Both the position numbers and the translations under genes were made by a program. A stretch of DNA of 64,000 bases, taken from NCBI RefSeq assembly GCF_007565055.1, contig NC_044559.1, positions 41,658,546 through 41,722,545 of the forward strand, read 5' to 3'. Under the pieces are notes generated by a model. That model saw only the letters and a list, made by a program, of their open reading frames with translations. It was not told the DNA's origin and ran no database searches. Shown here piece by piece: positions 1 to 11,789 of this stretch. How positions within the stretch are numbered: the stretch's first letter is position 1; each line of letters starts with the position of its first letter. The DNA comes from Rhinopithecus roxellana (lineage: Eukaryota; Chordata; Mammalia; Primates; Cercopithecidae).

Positions 1-1530
1 CAAAACAGTATAATACTGGCATAAAAACAGACCAATGGAATAGAATAGAAAGCCTAGAAATAAACTGATGCATATAGGATCAACTAATTTTTGACAAAGA
101 CTCCAACAATACACCAGAGGGAAAAGGTACTCTGTTCAATAAATGGTATTGGGAAAATTGGATATCCACATGCAAAAACAAATGAAATTGGATCCTTACA
201 TCATACACAAAAACCAATTCAAAATGAATTAAGGATTTAAACATGAAACCTGAAACCATCAAACACCTAGAAGAAAACATAGGGAAATAAGATCCTCAAC
301 TTTGGTCTTCTCAGCAATGGTTTTTTAGTATATGACACCTAAAGCACAGGTTAAAAAAAAAGGAAAAATAAACAAGTGGGATTACAAAAAAAACTAATGT
401 TTTTGCACAGCAAAGGAAACAATAAACAAAATGAAAAGACAACCTTGAAATGGGAGACAATATTTGCAAACCATATATCAAATAAGAGGTTAACATCAAA
501 AATATATGAAGAACTCATACAACTAAATAGCAAAAAGACAAATAACCCAACTAAAAAGCAGGCAAAAGACCTGAATAGACATTATCCTAAAGAAAGCTAC
601 AAGTATCCAACAGATACATTAACAGCACTAATTATGAGGGAAATAGCATTCAGGACTATAATGAGGTGTCATCACACATCTGTTAGAATGGCTATTATCA
701 AATAGACAAGAGATAATAAATGTTGGCGAAGTTGTGGAGAAAAGGGAACCCTTGTACATTGTTGGTGGGAATGTAAATTGGTATAGCCCTTATGAAAAAT
801 AGCATAGAGCTTCCTAAAGAAATTAAAAATGTAACTACCATATGATCCAGCAATCTCACTTCTGAGTCCATATCCAAAGGAAATGAAATCAATATGTCAA
901 AAGAGATATCCATACCACCAAATTCATTGCGGCATTATTCACAATAGCCAAGATATGGAAACACCCTGTCAATGGATGAATGAATAAAGACAATGTGATA
1001 AATATAGATATACAATTAAATATTATTCCACTTCAAAAAAAGAAAAGGAAATTCTACTATTTGTAACAACATGGATGAACCTAGAGGACATTATGCTAAG
1101 CGAAATAAGCCAGACACAGAAAGACAACTACTGCGTGATCTTACATACATAGATATGAAATCTAAAAAAGTTGAACTCATCAAAGCAGAGATTAGAAAGT
1201 TGATTGCCAGGAGCTGTGGGGTTGGGGAAAATGGGGAGGTGTTGGTCAAAGTGTACAAACTTATAAGATGAATAAATTCTGAACACCTAATGTACAGAGA
1301 GCGAGCATAATTAGTAATGTATTGTATACTTGAAATTTGCAAAGAGCATAGATCTTAAGCATTCTCGCCCCTCCCCCAAAGGTAACTATGTGAAGTGATG
1401 GATATGTAAATTAGCTTGCTTGTGGCAATCTTTTCACAATAAATACATATATCAAAATATCACATCGTATGCTTTGAATATATACAATTATTATTTGTCA
1501 ATTATAGCTCAATAAAGCTGAAAACAATTA
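1..1530 (+). mobile_element. L1 3' part, sense (L1MA/L1MB-like)
   Basis: The start matches the end of L1 ORF2: decayed reading frames remain, including an open stretch at 376-705 with L1-like residues (HTSVRMAIIK). It runs through an L1 3' UTR to a terminal segment resembling the L1M end (tcaattatagctcaataaagctg) and a short A-rich tail. The 5' side continues beyond the window. Many stops show that it is long dead. Confidence 0.85.
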
Positions 1531-1671
1531 AAGATCTGAATACCATGAGCGAGCACTGTTGCACATTCCCTTTTTCTGGAAATTGTCCCGATCCCGAGCT
1601 GGGTGTCCATTCTCATCTGGGGCCCTGCCACAGAAACCTTCTGTTTTGGGTTCAGAACCACCAGGCCCTTT

Positions 1672-1696
1672 CTGTGTGTGTGTGTGTGTGTGTGTT
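1672..1696. repeat. (TG)n microsatellite
   Basis: This is a short uninterrupted run of TG dinucleotides, about 12 units, in otherwise unique intron sequence. Confidence 0.9.
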
Positions 1697-2149
1697 TTCA
1701 GATTCATATCTAGTATGCATTTTCTTACAACCAGATATTTTCTTTTCCCTTTTGGATAGAACTCATAAGCCTGGATAAGTCATTCCCATGGGGGCCTCCA
1801 CAGCAAACATTTCCTTCCAGGCTTGCTTCCTTACGCCTCCCGGTGGGGCGGGGCTGCCTCTCTTGGCCTCTCCTTGGAAAATGCAAACTCATTTGAATGT
1901 TAGCCAGAACAATCATAATTAGGGAGTTAAGTCTGCCAAAGGAAAATGAAACAGATCATTCTATAGCCAAGTCTGTGCCATCTTTGGATGATTCAGACCA
2001 ATGCTTCTTTCCTTTCATCAACCTTCGGAGTCTGCTAATTAGTGCTAAATAGCACCTTCCCTCTATGCCAGCAGCAGATTTCATACTGGAGATAGAGACA
2101 TAGAAAAGGCGTTTCATGTTTTTGGAGAATGACATTCTAGAATGATCAT

Positions 2150-2335
2150 GTCGGGTCACTCCTCAGCTTGAACTCTGCAGTGGCTTCCAGTGCACCTGAG
2201 AGAAAACCCAGGCCCTTTCACATGGTCTTCAGGCCCTTGCAGGATCTGGCCCCTGCTGTCTCTTCAACCTCATGTCTTCTCCCCTCCTCCTTATACGTCA
2301 CATTCTAGCCACCCTGTCCTTTCCATGATAATGCA
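2150..2335 (+). mobile_element. L2 LINE fragment
   Basis: The segment resembles the L2 3' region (ctcagcttgaactctgcagtggcttcc, then caggatctggcccctgctgtctc, split here for length). A small continuation (ggcctttgcacttgcccttctgcc) at about 2630-2655 suggests that the following MIR landed inside the L2. Confidence 0.65.
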
Positions 2336-2342
2336 AACGGCT

Positions 2343-2552
2343 ATCATTTATTAAGTATTGAAATGTGTCAGGTTTTGTGTTAAGGGCCTTAAAGGCTTTA
2401 TTTTGTTTTATCCTCAAAATAAATCTCTGAGGGTCTTTACTATTATTAGCCCTATTGTCCAGTTGAGGAAACTGAGAGAGTGCAATAATTTGACTCCACG
2501 TCAACAGCCAGCATGTCACGGAGCTGGCATTTATACCCAGAGCATCTGACAT
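2343..2552 (-). mobile_element. MIR SINE, antisense
   Basis: It reads atcatttattaagtattgaa ... gttgaggaaactgagagag, the reverse complement of the MIR core, ending near a degraded ttgaaccc-type box. Because L2-like sequence flanks it, it appears to interrupt an L2. Confidence 0.7.
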
Positions 2553-2659
2553 CAGAACCCAAACCCTTGATTTTAGAGCTCAGCTCTTGCCAGCAGACTC
2601 CACAGGAGATATTGCTTGTTTCCTTCCTTGGCCTTTGCACTTGCCCTTCTGCCATATTT

Positions 2660-3452
2660 CCCACATGCTGTCAGAAGCTCATACATACTAATTCCTTCAG
2701 CCCTTACTATGTCCCTGCACACCTGTCTGATTTCCAACTAGTGGCAGCTGAACCTTCCTCTCTGAGGGCTTCTGCTGGCTGCCAGAACCCATGCTGCCTG
2801 TGCTGGTGGGGAACTGGATGTGCAGGGAACAGATGCTCAACCTGTCCCCTAGAGCCACTGCTGTTAGAGGCTGAAGGGGTCGGGATATTGTCACAGGTCA
2901 GGTCACTTGGAGCTAGGAAATTCTGTGGTCTCTTTCAGCCTCGGTCTAATCAGCTTTATAAGAGGGCTTTAAAATGCCTGTCAAAGAAGGCCTGGTGATA
3001 ATTGAAAGGGATAAGAGGTGTGAGTTCATTGCACTGTGCCCGGCACACAGTGGGCCCCTTGTAACTGCTGGATTCCCTCTCTGCCTTCCCAGCAGAGCTA
3101 AGGATCTGAAAGATTAACATGAACACCTGTGAGTTAGAGCCCTTTCTACCTGGAAGCTTGAGGTGGACCTGGAGAACTGGGGACTTGGGGCAGGGCAGAG
3201 ATAAATGATCACTTTTACTCCAGAGCCTGGACATATCTCAAGTCTTTTTTTTTTTTTTTTTTTTTAAATAAGCAGACATTTTCAGAAGGTAAAAGTTATT
3301 TGAGAGCCTCTTTCTGCTTATTTCTACCAATAAATGGATTCCATTTCAGGCCACAAGTTCTCTTTCATGGGATCTCCCTCATGAGGAACTCTAATTTTAG
3401 GAGGAGTGAGGGAGGAAGGACCCTTGCTTTCCTTATATACATTTATTTACTA
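2660..3452. other. Unique intron sequence with a T21 tract
   Basis: I see no gene here. A pure T run of about 20 bases lies at 3246-3265 with no adjacent Alu body. Weak MIR/L2-like tail sequence (tgcccggcacacagtgggcc) occurs near 3037. Confidence 0.6.
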
Positions 3453-3507
3453 TTAGGTTGGTGCAAAAGTAGTTATAAAAACCGTACTTACTTTTGCACC
3501 TACCTAA
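3453..3507. mobile_element. MADE1 mariner MITE, internally deleted (55 bp)
   Basis: This is a near-palindrome that opens ttaggttggtgcaaaagtag and closes cttttgcacctacctaa, flanked by TA on both sides. MADE1 is the miniature Hsmar1-related element, normally about 80 bp, so the centre is missing here. Transcribed MADE1 copies are the source of the miR-548 family, but no expression is implied. Confidence 0.9.
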
Positions 3508-4759
3508 TAACAGATGCTAGGGAAAACACTTGGTATTTTTGAGTGCCACCAGCTGAGCCTCCCTCCACAGATCCCAAGATGATTAATAAGCTTGTGAAAA
3601 AAAAGAGGTCTCAATTTTTGCCGTTTACTAATATGGTCTTTTGGTCAAATCTCCAAATATTTTGTCTTGGGGATCATTTCCCATACTTTATAAATAAGAT
3701 TCTAATTATTTCTATCAAAACTATTTTCTTCCAAAAAAGAAGAATGACTGCGTTTGCTGACTCTGGAGAGAGAGAGAGGGAGCCAAATGCACAGCTGCCC
3801 AGCTCTCCCCAGGGCTCGTCCTGTGAATCTGGGGCTTGTGTCCTCCTGTGGCTAAGGTTTTAGCTGCTAGAACAAATGACATGAAGTTGCCACACTTCAC
3901 AATTTGGCCTTTGTCACGATATCTTTGGTAACACTCTCAATACTCTGTAAAATATTTTAAAAGTATTCATTTTCATTTAGTCATTTAATAATTTGTTCCA
4001 CACATATTTACTGGATACCTACTAAGTTTATGTTTGGTGCAGGAGGAAGTAGACACAATCCCCACCCTAGCAGTGCTTACAGGGCAGGACTGCTGTGAGC
4101 CCATGCAATGCCTTATGCCAATTAGGAAAAGGCATCACATCCTCCTGGCAGGTGCAACCCAAGGTACAGAGCAAAGTGAGAAGAGGCCTCGCTCCTCTGC
4201 TGGGCACCCTTGGGCAGTGCACATCCTGAACAACTATTCTTGGCAGCCCTGATGGACAACAATGGACATTACACAAATAATTACAGAAATGGCCACTTAA
4301 TTACAATCCTGTTATGCGCTAGTATGAAAACTATATAATGCATGATAATGGTGTCTTTAACATAGAGAAATCTGGGACAATTACTTCTGAAGGAAGAATG
4401 AGGTGAGAACAGGCCACAAGAAGTGAGGGCGTTTCTGAGTGGAACACCCTCCAGTGCGCTTGCCTGTCATCATGGCACATGTGCAGGTGAGGGAGGTGAG
4501 TTAACCTATGGTGGAGAAGGCCCAGACCACATAGAGCATTTTAACTTTTGAGTTTCTGGTCTAAATACCATGACTATTCATTTTTAAATTCTTTTTCTGT
4601 ATATTCGTAACCAGATATTGTTGAGTGTCAAAAGAATGCCTTTTCAGGACCTTACCTGGGGCCAAAAACGATATATTTGCTTTTATAATCATTATTCTAC
4701 ATAAAGAAACTGAGTTACTTCGTATCTAAGTATGTTTCTGTATTGATGAGAGGAGAATT
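3508..4759. other. Intron sequence without a recognisable gene
   Basis: This is mostly unique sequence. A weak ancient interspersed element (tatttactggatacctacta) is visible around 3980-4060. I found no exon-like structure. Confidence 0.5.
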
Positions 4760-4764
4760 ATTTT

Positions 4765-4925
4765 CAGACTCAGACAGACCTGAGTTTGACCTGGCTGCAT
4801 GACTTAGTAATGATGCAATCTTGGGCCAATTGCTTCACTTTGTGCCTCCGTTTATTTATTTGTGGAATGGGAGTTTCAGTCCTTACCTTTCAGGCTGTGA
4901 GGAAAATTAAATGGGATAATGTAAC
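4765..4925 (+). mobile_element. MIR SINE, sense
   Basis: The order of blocks matches MIR: acctgagtttgacctgg, tgacttagtaatgatgcaat, cttcactttgtgcctccg and gaggaaaattaaatgggataa. It is diverged and incomplete. Confidence 0.7.
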
Positions 4926-4931
4926 ACCATT

Positions 4932-5089
4932 CCCTATTGAACTATGATTCTGGAAAAGTCAGAAACTGGTCTCTGTCCCCAGATGATGGGAGAGCCAGAG
5001 ACTGTCCTGACCCTATTGAACTATGATTCTGGAAAGGTCAGAAACTGGTCTCTGTCCCCAGATGATGGGAGAGCCAGAGACGGTCCTGA
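4932..5089. repeat. Tandem duplication, 2 x 79 bp
   Basis: Two head-to-tail copies, 4932-5010 and 5011-5089, differ at only two positions that I can see (aaaag/aaagg and actgt/acggt). Both start ccctattgaactatgattct. The high identity implies a recent event, perhaps variable between individuals. Confidence 0.95.
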
Positions 5090-5430
5090 CAGGTACCTAC
5101 TGGAATGCACTTCTGTCTCATGCAACACTAGAGGAAGCTACAAATCCTTCAGTCAAGTTTATTTCCCTACTGAAAGGTGCTTGTTCGATTATTGCATTCT
5201 TAGTGATGCCCTCCATGGCATGTGTTTTGCTGTGAGGGGGGACATGTATTTAGTCAACATGTTCCTTTTGGAGTGGTTCTCGTGTCTCCACTTATGGTAT
5301 TAATTTGATTCACACGCTTTGGAAACTCCGTGTCTTACAGTTCAAAGCAAAAATAAAAAATTGAAGACTGTTTCTCTGGTCATGTCCTGCTGTGCATTTA
5401 AAAACCATAAAGTGCCATTTAAGTTATTCT

Positions 5431-5678
5431 TTTTTTTTTTTTTTTTTTTGAGATGGAGTCTCACACTGTTGCCCAGGCTGGAATGCAGTGGCACAATCTC
5501 GGCTCACTGCAACCTCTGTCTCCCGGGTTCAAGCGATTCTCCTGCCTCAGCCTCCCGAGTAGCTGAGAGATTACAGGTGACCGCCACCATGCCCGGCTAG
5601 TTTTTTGTATTTTTAGTAGAGATGGGATTTTACCATGTTGGCCAAGCTGGTCTCAAACTCCTGACCTCGTGATTCATT
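5431..5678 (-). mobile_element. Alu, antisense, 5'-truncated
   Basis: The poly(T) start and gagatggagtctcacactgt ... are an antisense Alu ending at ctgacctcgtgattcatt, so the 5' end of the element is missing. Target-site duplications are aagttattct (5421-5430) and aagtcattct (5679-5688). Confidence 0.95.
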
Positions 5679-5688
5679 AAGTCATTCT

Positions 5689-7234
5689 TGAAAGTCAGTG
5701 TGTACTTCAAGGAGCCCTCCCTTGAGTTAGGCCTCTGGAGATGGCCACATGTAAGGAGCTCAGCAAGGCGCTCTTGCCTGCCAGCCTCCAGCTTGGAGGT
5801 GAGGAAGCCTGCTGGAGGTTCATTTCCAGGAACACTGGTTAGTGGTTGCACCCATACCTACAGAGGTCACCGAGGCAGGAACACCCAGGGTGAGGTCAGC
5901 CAGTGTGTCAGCCAGCATGGGCTCAGATGCAAATGACCAGAGTCAGAGCCTGATTTTAAACAGTGGGGACAGAAGGTCAGTACCTGCTATTTTCTCCATT
6001 GTATTGTTTTGGATGGTGGCTAAACTGGAAGAACAGAATTAATAGTGAATCACATAATTTATGGAAGCAATTGTTAGAGACACAAAGGAAGCCTCTGGGT
6101 ACAACTAGGATAGTTGTCCTAAAAAGTTAGAGGTAACCTGGGGACCACCGTTTCCTGGGTCTCCTCCAGTACGTTTATGAGAGATGGGATTTGGAATAGC
6201 ACAGGCTTGGCCATGCAAGCTCATTGCAGAGGAACTGGCTGCCTCCCCTAGAAAAGGTGTTGTTAGAAGACTTTTGCCCCACATGTGTAAACCTGAGCAA
6301 AAAAGTGACTTTGTAAGAGTTTGTTCAGTTCTTTTCTTGCACTCAGCCTGTATTCTCAATTCCACAAGTGCTGCTGAGTAATTACGTGGGTAAAAGCTTT
6401 TTCATGCAGTAACAGTCTCTAAACCCACTGCAGAGTGACTGTTGATGCTTCATTCTGGGCATTTGGATCAATTAGACCCCCGATTGTGGGCGAAAGATGG
6501 CTTCATCTTCCAAAATTATTCTATGCATTTGCAACATGTAGTGGGATGAGGTTTGCTTCTCCCAGAGGCAGTTTGTGTCCTTTATTCTTGAGAGATGCTG
6601 CTCCAAGAAATGTGTCATAGGGCCCATGTGCATGTAGAAGGAGATTATGAAGAACGTGGTACTCTGTGTAGCCTGACACCCATCCCCAGGATGGTGGGTG
6701 AGTGTGGGTGCAGGTGGCAGGGCTGGGCCACCTTGGTAGAGATGAGCAGTAAGGGTCACCAGGATCTACCAGCACTTGAGACCTGCCTGCCACAGCTAAG
6801 TGAATAACATCACAGAGTATAGAGCCGGGGGTCCCAGGGACACCCAGGGGACTAGAGTCAGTGTCTTTAGCACATGCACCTTTTCAGTCCGTCCTCCTCC
6901 AGCTGGCATTGTCTAGGGGGTGATGTTGCATCTGGATGGTAGAGGCAGAGGAGGGGCAGAGCCGAGGCACCTTGCAGCTGCCTGTCTCAGGGTTCCCTGC
7001 TGTTATGGTTGGCCTGTTGCTCCCGATAGCTCCTATGGTGGGAAGAGCTGGAGCTTGTGAAGGCCTTGGTGCTCGGGTGAGGGTGTGAGCATTACTAGCC
7101 TCTGGCATCAAGTCCATATTGGCAGATTCTCAATGCAATAAAAAAACCACACTCAGCTTGTCATTTGGCCCTGACTAATCTCTGCAGCCTTGTCCATGAG
7201 GGACAGAGGAGAGAACATTCCTGCATGTGTAGAT
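5689..7234. other. Unique intron sequence
   Basis: No repeat or exon is clearly recognisable. Short open frames here have no family resemblance that I can name. Confidence 0.5.
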
Positions 7235-7930
7235 TTTTTGGTTTGTGTAAAATATACCTAACACAAAATTTACCAGCTTAGCCATTTTTAAGTGTGCGGT
7301 GACATTAAGTACATTCACAGTGTTGTGCAGCCATCACCACCATCTATTCACAGAACTCCTTTCATCTTGCAAAACTAAACTCTACCCATTAAACACTGAC
7401 TCCCCATTCTCCTTCGCCAAGCCCCTGGCAACCACCACTCTGTTTTCCGTCTGTGATTTCAGTTACTCTAGGTCCCTCATATTAATGGAATCATACCGTA
7501 TTCGTCTTGTTGTGACTGCTCTCTTTCACTTAGCATACGCATCCTCAGGGTTCATCCATGTTGTAGCGTATCTCAGAATTTCCTCCCTTTTTAAGACTGA
7601 ATATTCTTTCATTTTATGTCTACATGGCATTTGTTTGTCCATTCATCCAGCAGTGCACACTTGGGTTGCTCTCATGTTTTAGCTATTGCGAATAATGCTG
7701 CTACAAACACGGGGGTACAGATATCTCTTTGAGCCTCTGATTTCAATTCTTTCTGGGTATAAACCCAGAGGTGGAGTTGCTGGATCATATGGTAATTCTG
7801 TTTTTAATGTTTTGAGGAACTACTGTACTGCTTTCCACAGCAGCTGCATCATTTTACATTTCCACCAGCAGTACATATCCAATGTCCTTGCCAATACTTG
7901 TTCTTTTCTGTTTTCATTTTTTTTTTTATA
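7235..7930 (-). mobile_element. L1 3' part, antisense (old L1M)
   Basis: Recognisable antisense L1 3' sequence includes caagcccctggcaaccacca, gttcatccatgttgtagc and ctgggtataaacccagaggtg. It ends in a T-rich segment near 7926. Stops in every frame show that it is inactive. Confidence 0.85.
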
Positions 7931-8264
7931 GTGGACTCCCTGAAATTTTGACAGAGCCCCTGGGGGGATGTGTCATCTTCTCTGCCTGGGAGACTAGAGT
8001 CAAAGTAAAGTGAAGATGTAGTAACTGAGTTTCCACATTCTCTCGATCCTCCCAAAAGCAAGTCGCCCATTCCTGCTGCTAAGCCCCTCACTACCCTTCC
8101 CGCCCCGCAGCACAGAGCCCTGGTCAAGGCTCTCATTCAAGGCCCAGCTCGCATCCCTGCCTTCTAGGAAACTTCCCCTCCCATACAAGGACTCTCCTGC
8201 TCCCCAGGCCTCACTCTTCCCCCTTCCACCTCCAGCCAGTGGAGGTTGGAGTGTAAGCCTGGCC

Positions 8265-8385
8265 TCCCTTCTAGACTACAAGCCCCTAGAAGGCAGGCCT
8301 GCCTGCTCATCTCCCCATCTCTTTGGACCCAGCCCAGCACTTTGTACATGTTACAGGTTTGGTGAATAGCACAGGCTGAATTGTT
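8265..8385 (+). mobile_element. L2 LINE 3' end fragment
   Basis: The stretch from acaagcccctagaaggcagg to the ttggtgaatagcacaggctg region resembles the L2 3' terminus, but is heavily diverged. The preceding 100 bp may be part of the same element. Confidence 0.45.
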
Positions 8386-9384
8386 GAACTTCCACATAGT
8401 TAGAAACCAGAAAACCTAATAAGACTTTTGAATCAGACTGGCAGGAGGGCCCATTGGTTTGAGGCTTTGTGTAGCCCATCTAAGCATAGCCAGGGGATCA
8501 GAGTATCAACCAGGGAATAGGATGATGCCCAGGCTGTCTCCACTCAGACATTTGCTAGGGAAGTCTATGCCAGAAGAAGTGAAGGGTCATTGTCAGGGCC
8601 AGGGATTCTCCCTGAGTATTTGCTTTTGGCTGAGGAGTGACATGTGCTTGGTTGATGGCGTCACTTCTGCTTTGAGAAGGCATTGCTGATCAGAGTTCTG
8701 GGACCATCTGTAGGTCTCTGAAGGTGAGGATCTTTATATGGCTGCCAGCTTGCCTGCGTGGCACTGTGGCAGACACAAGGAGGCAAACTGGAGAGCCAGT
8801 CACTTAGCCAGCACCTGCCATTGGCCAATTCCAAATCCGTTTGCTGTTACTCTTTCCTGGTCCTTCAGGAAACTAAGTCCTGGGTGGTGACCCAAGACTT
8901 CCTCTTTATTTATGAAAGCAGTTTAATAGGATAAGAATGATTTTCGTTTATTACTGATCTTTATCTTTCCCTTACATCATCGGGCTTTTCAGGGCCAGAG
9001 ATTTGGTGACACAAAGCCAAGGGATGAGTATGATATTCTGCCTTTACTCATGAACATTCTTGCCTTTACTCATGGACATTCTTTCCTTTCATTGCCCTGA
9101 TAGTTCTTCTGGCCTCTGCTCACTTTCACCCTCTGGTAGCAGGCCCAGAAAAGGGCTTTGACTCCTTCCCTTCTTTTTGTGTCCTTCCAGGATTTGGGAA
9201 GCTCGGGTGATGCTTCTGCCCTGGAAGGGAGGCTCAGAGACCTTACTTGTCCTCTTCTGCTGGTAACCCATGCTCACCAGAAGTGGGGTTCTGAATGTTG
9301 TCTCATCTCACTCCATCCTGGAAGTGGCAATGCAGCCTAAAGGAAGGTTGGATAGGGGTTTGGCTGCCTTCCAGTTTTTTATTT
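8386..9384. other. Unique intron sequence
   Basis: I see no gene or clear transposon here, apart from the 22-bp duplication listed separately. Confidence 0.5.
9039..9082. repeat. Tandem duplication, 2 x 22 bp
   Basis: The unit tgcctttactcatgaacatt plus ct occurs at 9039-9060 and again at 9061-9082 with one A/G difference. Confidence 0.95.
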
Positions 9385-9389
9385 GAATC

Positions 9390-9925
9390 TGTAATGGTTA
9401 ATATTGTGTGTCAATTTGATTGGGTTGAAGGATGCAAAGTATTGTTCCTGAGCGTGTCTGTGAGGGTGTTGCCAAAGGAGATTAACATTTGAGTCAGTGG
9501 ACTGGGAAAGGCAGACCCACCCTCAATCTGGGTAGGCACCATCTAATTAGCTGCCAGCATGGCTAGAATAAAGCAAGCAGAAGAACATGGAAGGACTTGA
9601 TTTGCTGAGTCTTCCAGACTTCATCTTTCTCCTGTGCTGGATGCTTCCTGCCCTTGAACATTGGACTCCAAGTTCTTCAGCTTTTGGAATCTTGGACTTA
9701 GACCAATGGTTTGCCAGGGGCTGTCGGGCTTATAGCCACAGACTGAAGGCTGCACTGTCGGCTTCCCTATTTTTGAGGTTTTGGGACTCGAACTGGCTTT
9801 CTTCAGACAGTCTATTGTGGGACATCACCTTGTGTTTGTATGAGTCAATACTCCTTAGTAAACTCCCTCTCATGTATACATCTATCCTATTAGTCCTGTC
9901 CCTCTAGAGAACGCTGACTCACACA
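9390..9925 (+). mobile_element. ERVL-type solo LTR (MLT2-like)
   Basis: It begins tgtaatggttaatattgtgt and ends ctctagagaacgctgactcacaca, the termini typical of ERVL/MLT2-class LTRs. The flanks gaatc (9385-9389) and aaatc (9926-9930) could be the 5-bp target duplication with one change. No internal retroviral sequence adjoins it, so it is a solo LTR. The exact subfamily was not determined. Confidence 0.75.
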
Positions 9926-11524
9926 AAATCCTTCTTGAGAATGGAAAATGGACCTGCATCCTACACCTCCCCCATCCCCCAGCCTGCTATACAGCGTTCC
10001 TGTTCAGTTCTCCCACACAGTGGCACCAGAAGCCCTCATCTCTTCTCTGCGGCACCAGCCTTGAAAACCTAGAGATCTGCATCACTCAGAATCACTCATC
10101 AATTCCTTAATAACTTGCTGGGGAATTCTAACCTGGAGATTTTCCCAAAACCTGCTTGAACCAGTTTGCATTTTCTCTCCTACCCATTTGAGAAGAGCAC
10201 GTTCTTTCTCCTCCAGCATGTACTCTTCAAACCAGTCAGTCCCAAGCCCTCACAGTGCCTGCCCTGGTCTGTGGCTCCTGTTCCTTCCCCCACGCAGTGC
10301 CCTCCTGGCTCTTCCCTATAGCCTGCCCTGCCTGGCACTGTAGATGTTGAGAAAATGCATCCACATCCTGCCTACCCATCTATCAGGTCTGGATTCATGT
10401 TTCCAAACTTCCTAGAAACCTTTGATTAGCAAAATCCACATTTGCTTCTCCATGTCATCTATCTTATCTCCTTTGCAAAATGGTTGTTAGGATAATGCTG
10501 GAGAATACATGAGAAAGTGTTTCCCACTGTAAACCTGAATGTAAAGAAGAATTAAAAGCACAGTTCTATGGTTGTTTTTAGCACTGGAAAATTTGTTATA
10601 TGCACTGATTCACGGGTGAAATGAATAATAGATGTTCACAAGGTATGGGTCTAACATGTATGTCGAGTGTTTTACTAGAGTTCAGGGACTCTAGGTAGCA
10701 CATTTTTTTTTTTTTTAAATAGATGTTCCTGAAATAGTTGTCTTTTTTGTTAATCTTTAAGAATGGTGAACATAGATAATAGAAATGAGAGTTATTTTTC
10801 TTTATTTTCTAAAATGAGGCATTCAATAAGAACAAGTCCTGAAATAAATGTTTAGTTAAACCCTAATATTTATTGATTAAGAAGAAATAAATGCCTTTCA
10901 AAGAAAGGCATTTCTTTCAAACCCCTATCCAACCTTCCCTATCCAAACTTTGAAAGCTAATGCTTTCAAAGAAAGGCATTTATTTCAAAGAAATCTCTAG
11001 AAATAAGAGGGCAAATCATAACCCTATGAGAACCTATTATTTAATAAAAAGAAATGGCATGATTTGATCAACACAGCATATTATAAGCTTGCAAGCAATA
11101 CTTCCCATCCTCATTAATCACACTTTTGAAATGGATGTTGAAAATTGTGTATGTGTTTGAAAAATTGATATTTTGGAGGAGAAACCCAGTAGGAGAATGA
11201 TTGATTCTTAATAAGTCAAGAAAGAGCTACATTCCTCTAGAGCTGCATTTGTCAAAGTGTTACTTTCTGTTGTTTCCATCAACAGTAGTATTTTATTCAA
11301 TACAGTGTGAAACTTCTTGACCCATGTGAAAAACTGACAAACATCCTTTCTTATCATAGATTCTTTTTTTCCATCTATCTTTATCCCAGTTTCTTGAGGC
11401 ACCATACCTTTCCAAAGGTTGGCTGCTCCAGTGGTGGTGATAGGATCTCAATTGTTTGTTCCTGAAAACGTCATGGTTTAGTTCCTAGGCACTGGAACAG
11501 TGGGAAGTTCCTAGGCACTGGAAC
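9926..11524. other. AT-rich intron sequence with local repeats
   Basis: I see no gene here. The segment holds a T13 run (about 10704-10716), the inverted-repeat cluster at 10885-10995 and a 26-bp duplication at 11480-11528, both listed separately. Confidence 0.5.
10885..10995. repeat. Inverted-repeat cluster (aaatgcctttc/gaaaggcattt)
   Basis: A perfect 11-bp inverted repeat with a 3-base spacer lies at 10889-10899 and 10903-10913. The block ctttcaaagaaaggcattt recurs at about 10963-10981, and cctatccaa-type blocks are also repeated in between. Confidence 0.9.
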
Positions 11525-11528
11525 AGAG
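11480..11528. repeat. Tandem duplication, period 26 bp
   Basis: The block agttcctaggcactggaaca occurs from 11480 and from 11506, each followed by a short, differing spacer. Confidence 0.9.
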
Positions 11529-11665
11529 AGACATGAGTTGAATCCAAAATAGCTTTTTGACTTTGATAATTGCTTAATTTCTCTAAGCTTTGATTTTCTA
11601 TTTTTGAAATGAATATAATAATAGTTCATAATATTATTATGAGGATAATATCATGAAACTCTCCA
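11529..11665 (+). mobile_element. MIR SINE, sense, diverged
   Basis: The order gagttgaatcc, cttaatttctctaagctttg, gaaatgaatataataatag and atgaggataat follows the MIR body with heavy divergence. Confidence 0.5.
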
Positions 11666-11789
11666 AATATGCTGATTTGTTTTAGTCACATGCTATTGAA
11701 TTTCTTAAGAATAATGAATACATGTGGACCATGATGATTGGTGTTAGATTTGGGGAATTAATGTAGATGGCAGTTGTTTAAAATTGCCA

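Noticed and set aside
376..705. 109-codon sense open frame at the window start
   Set aside because: It is the decayed C-terminal region of L1 ORF2.
2513..2998. 161-codon sense open frame
   Set aside because: It begins in an antisense MIR and overlaps L2-like sequence; Cys-rich but with no ordered motif.
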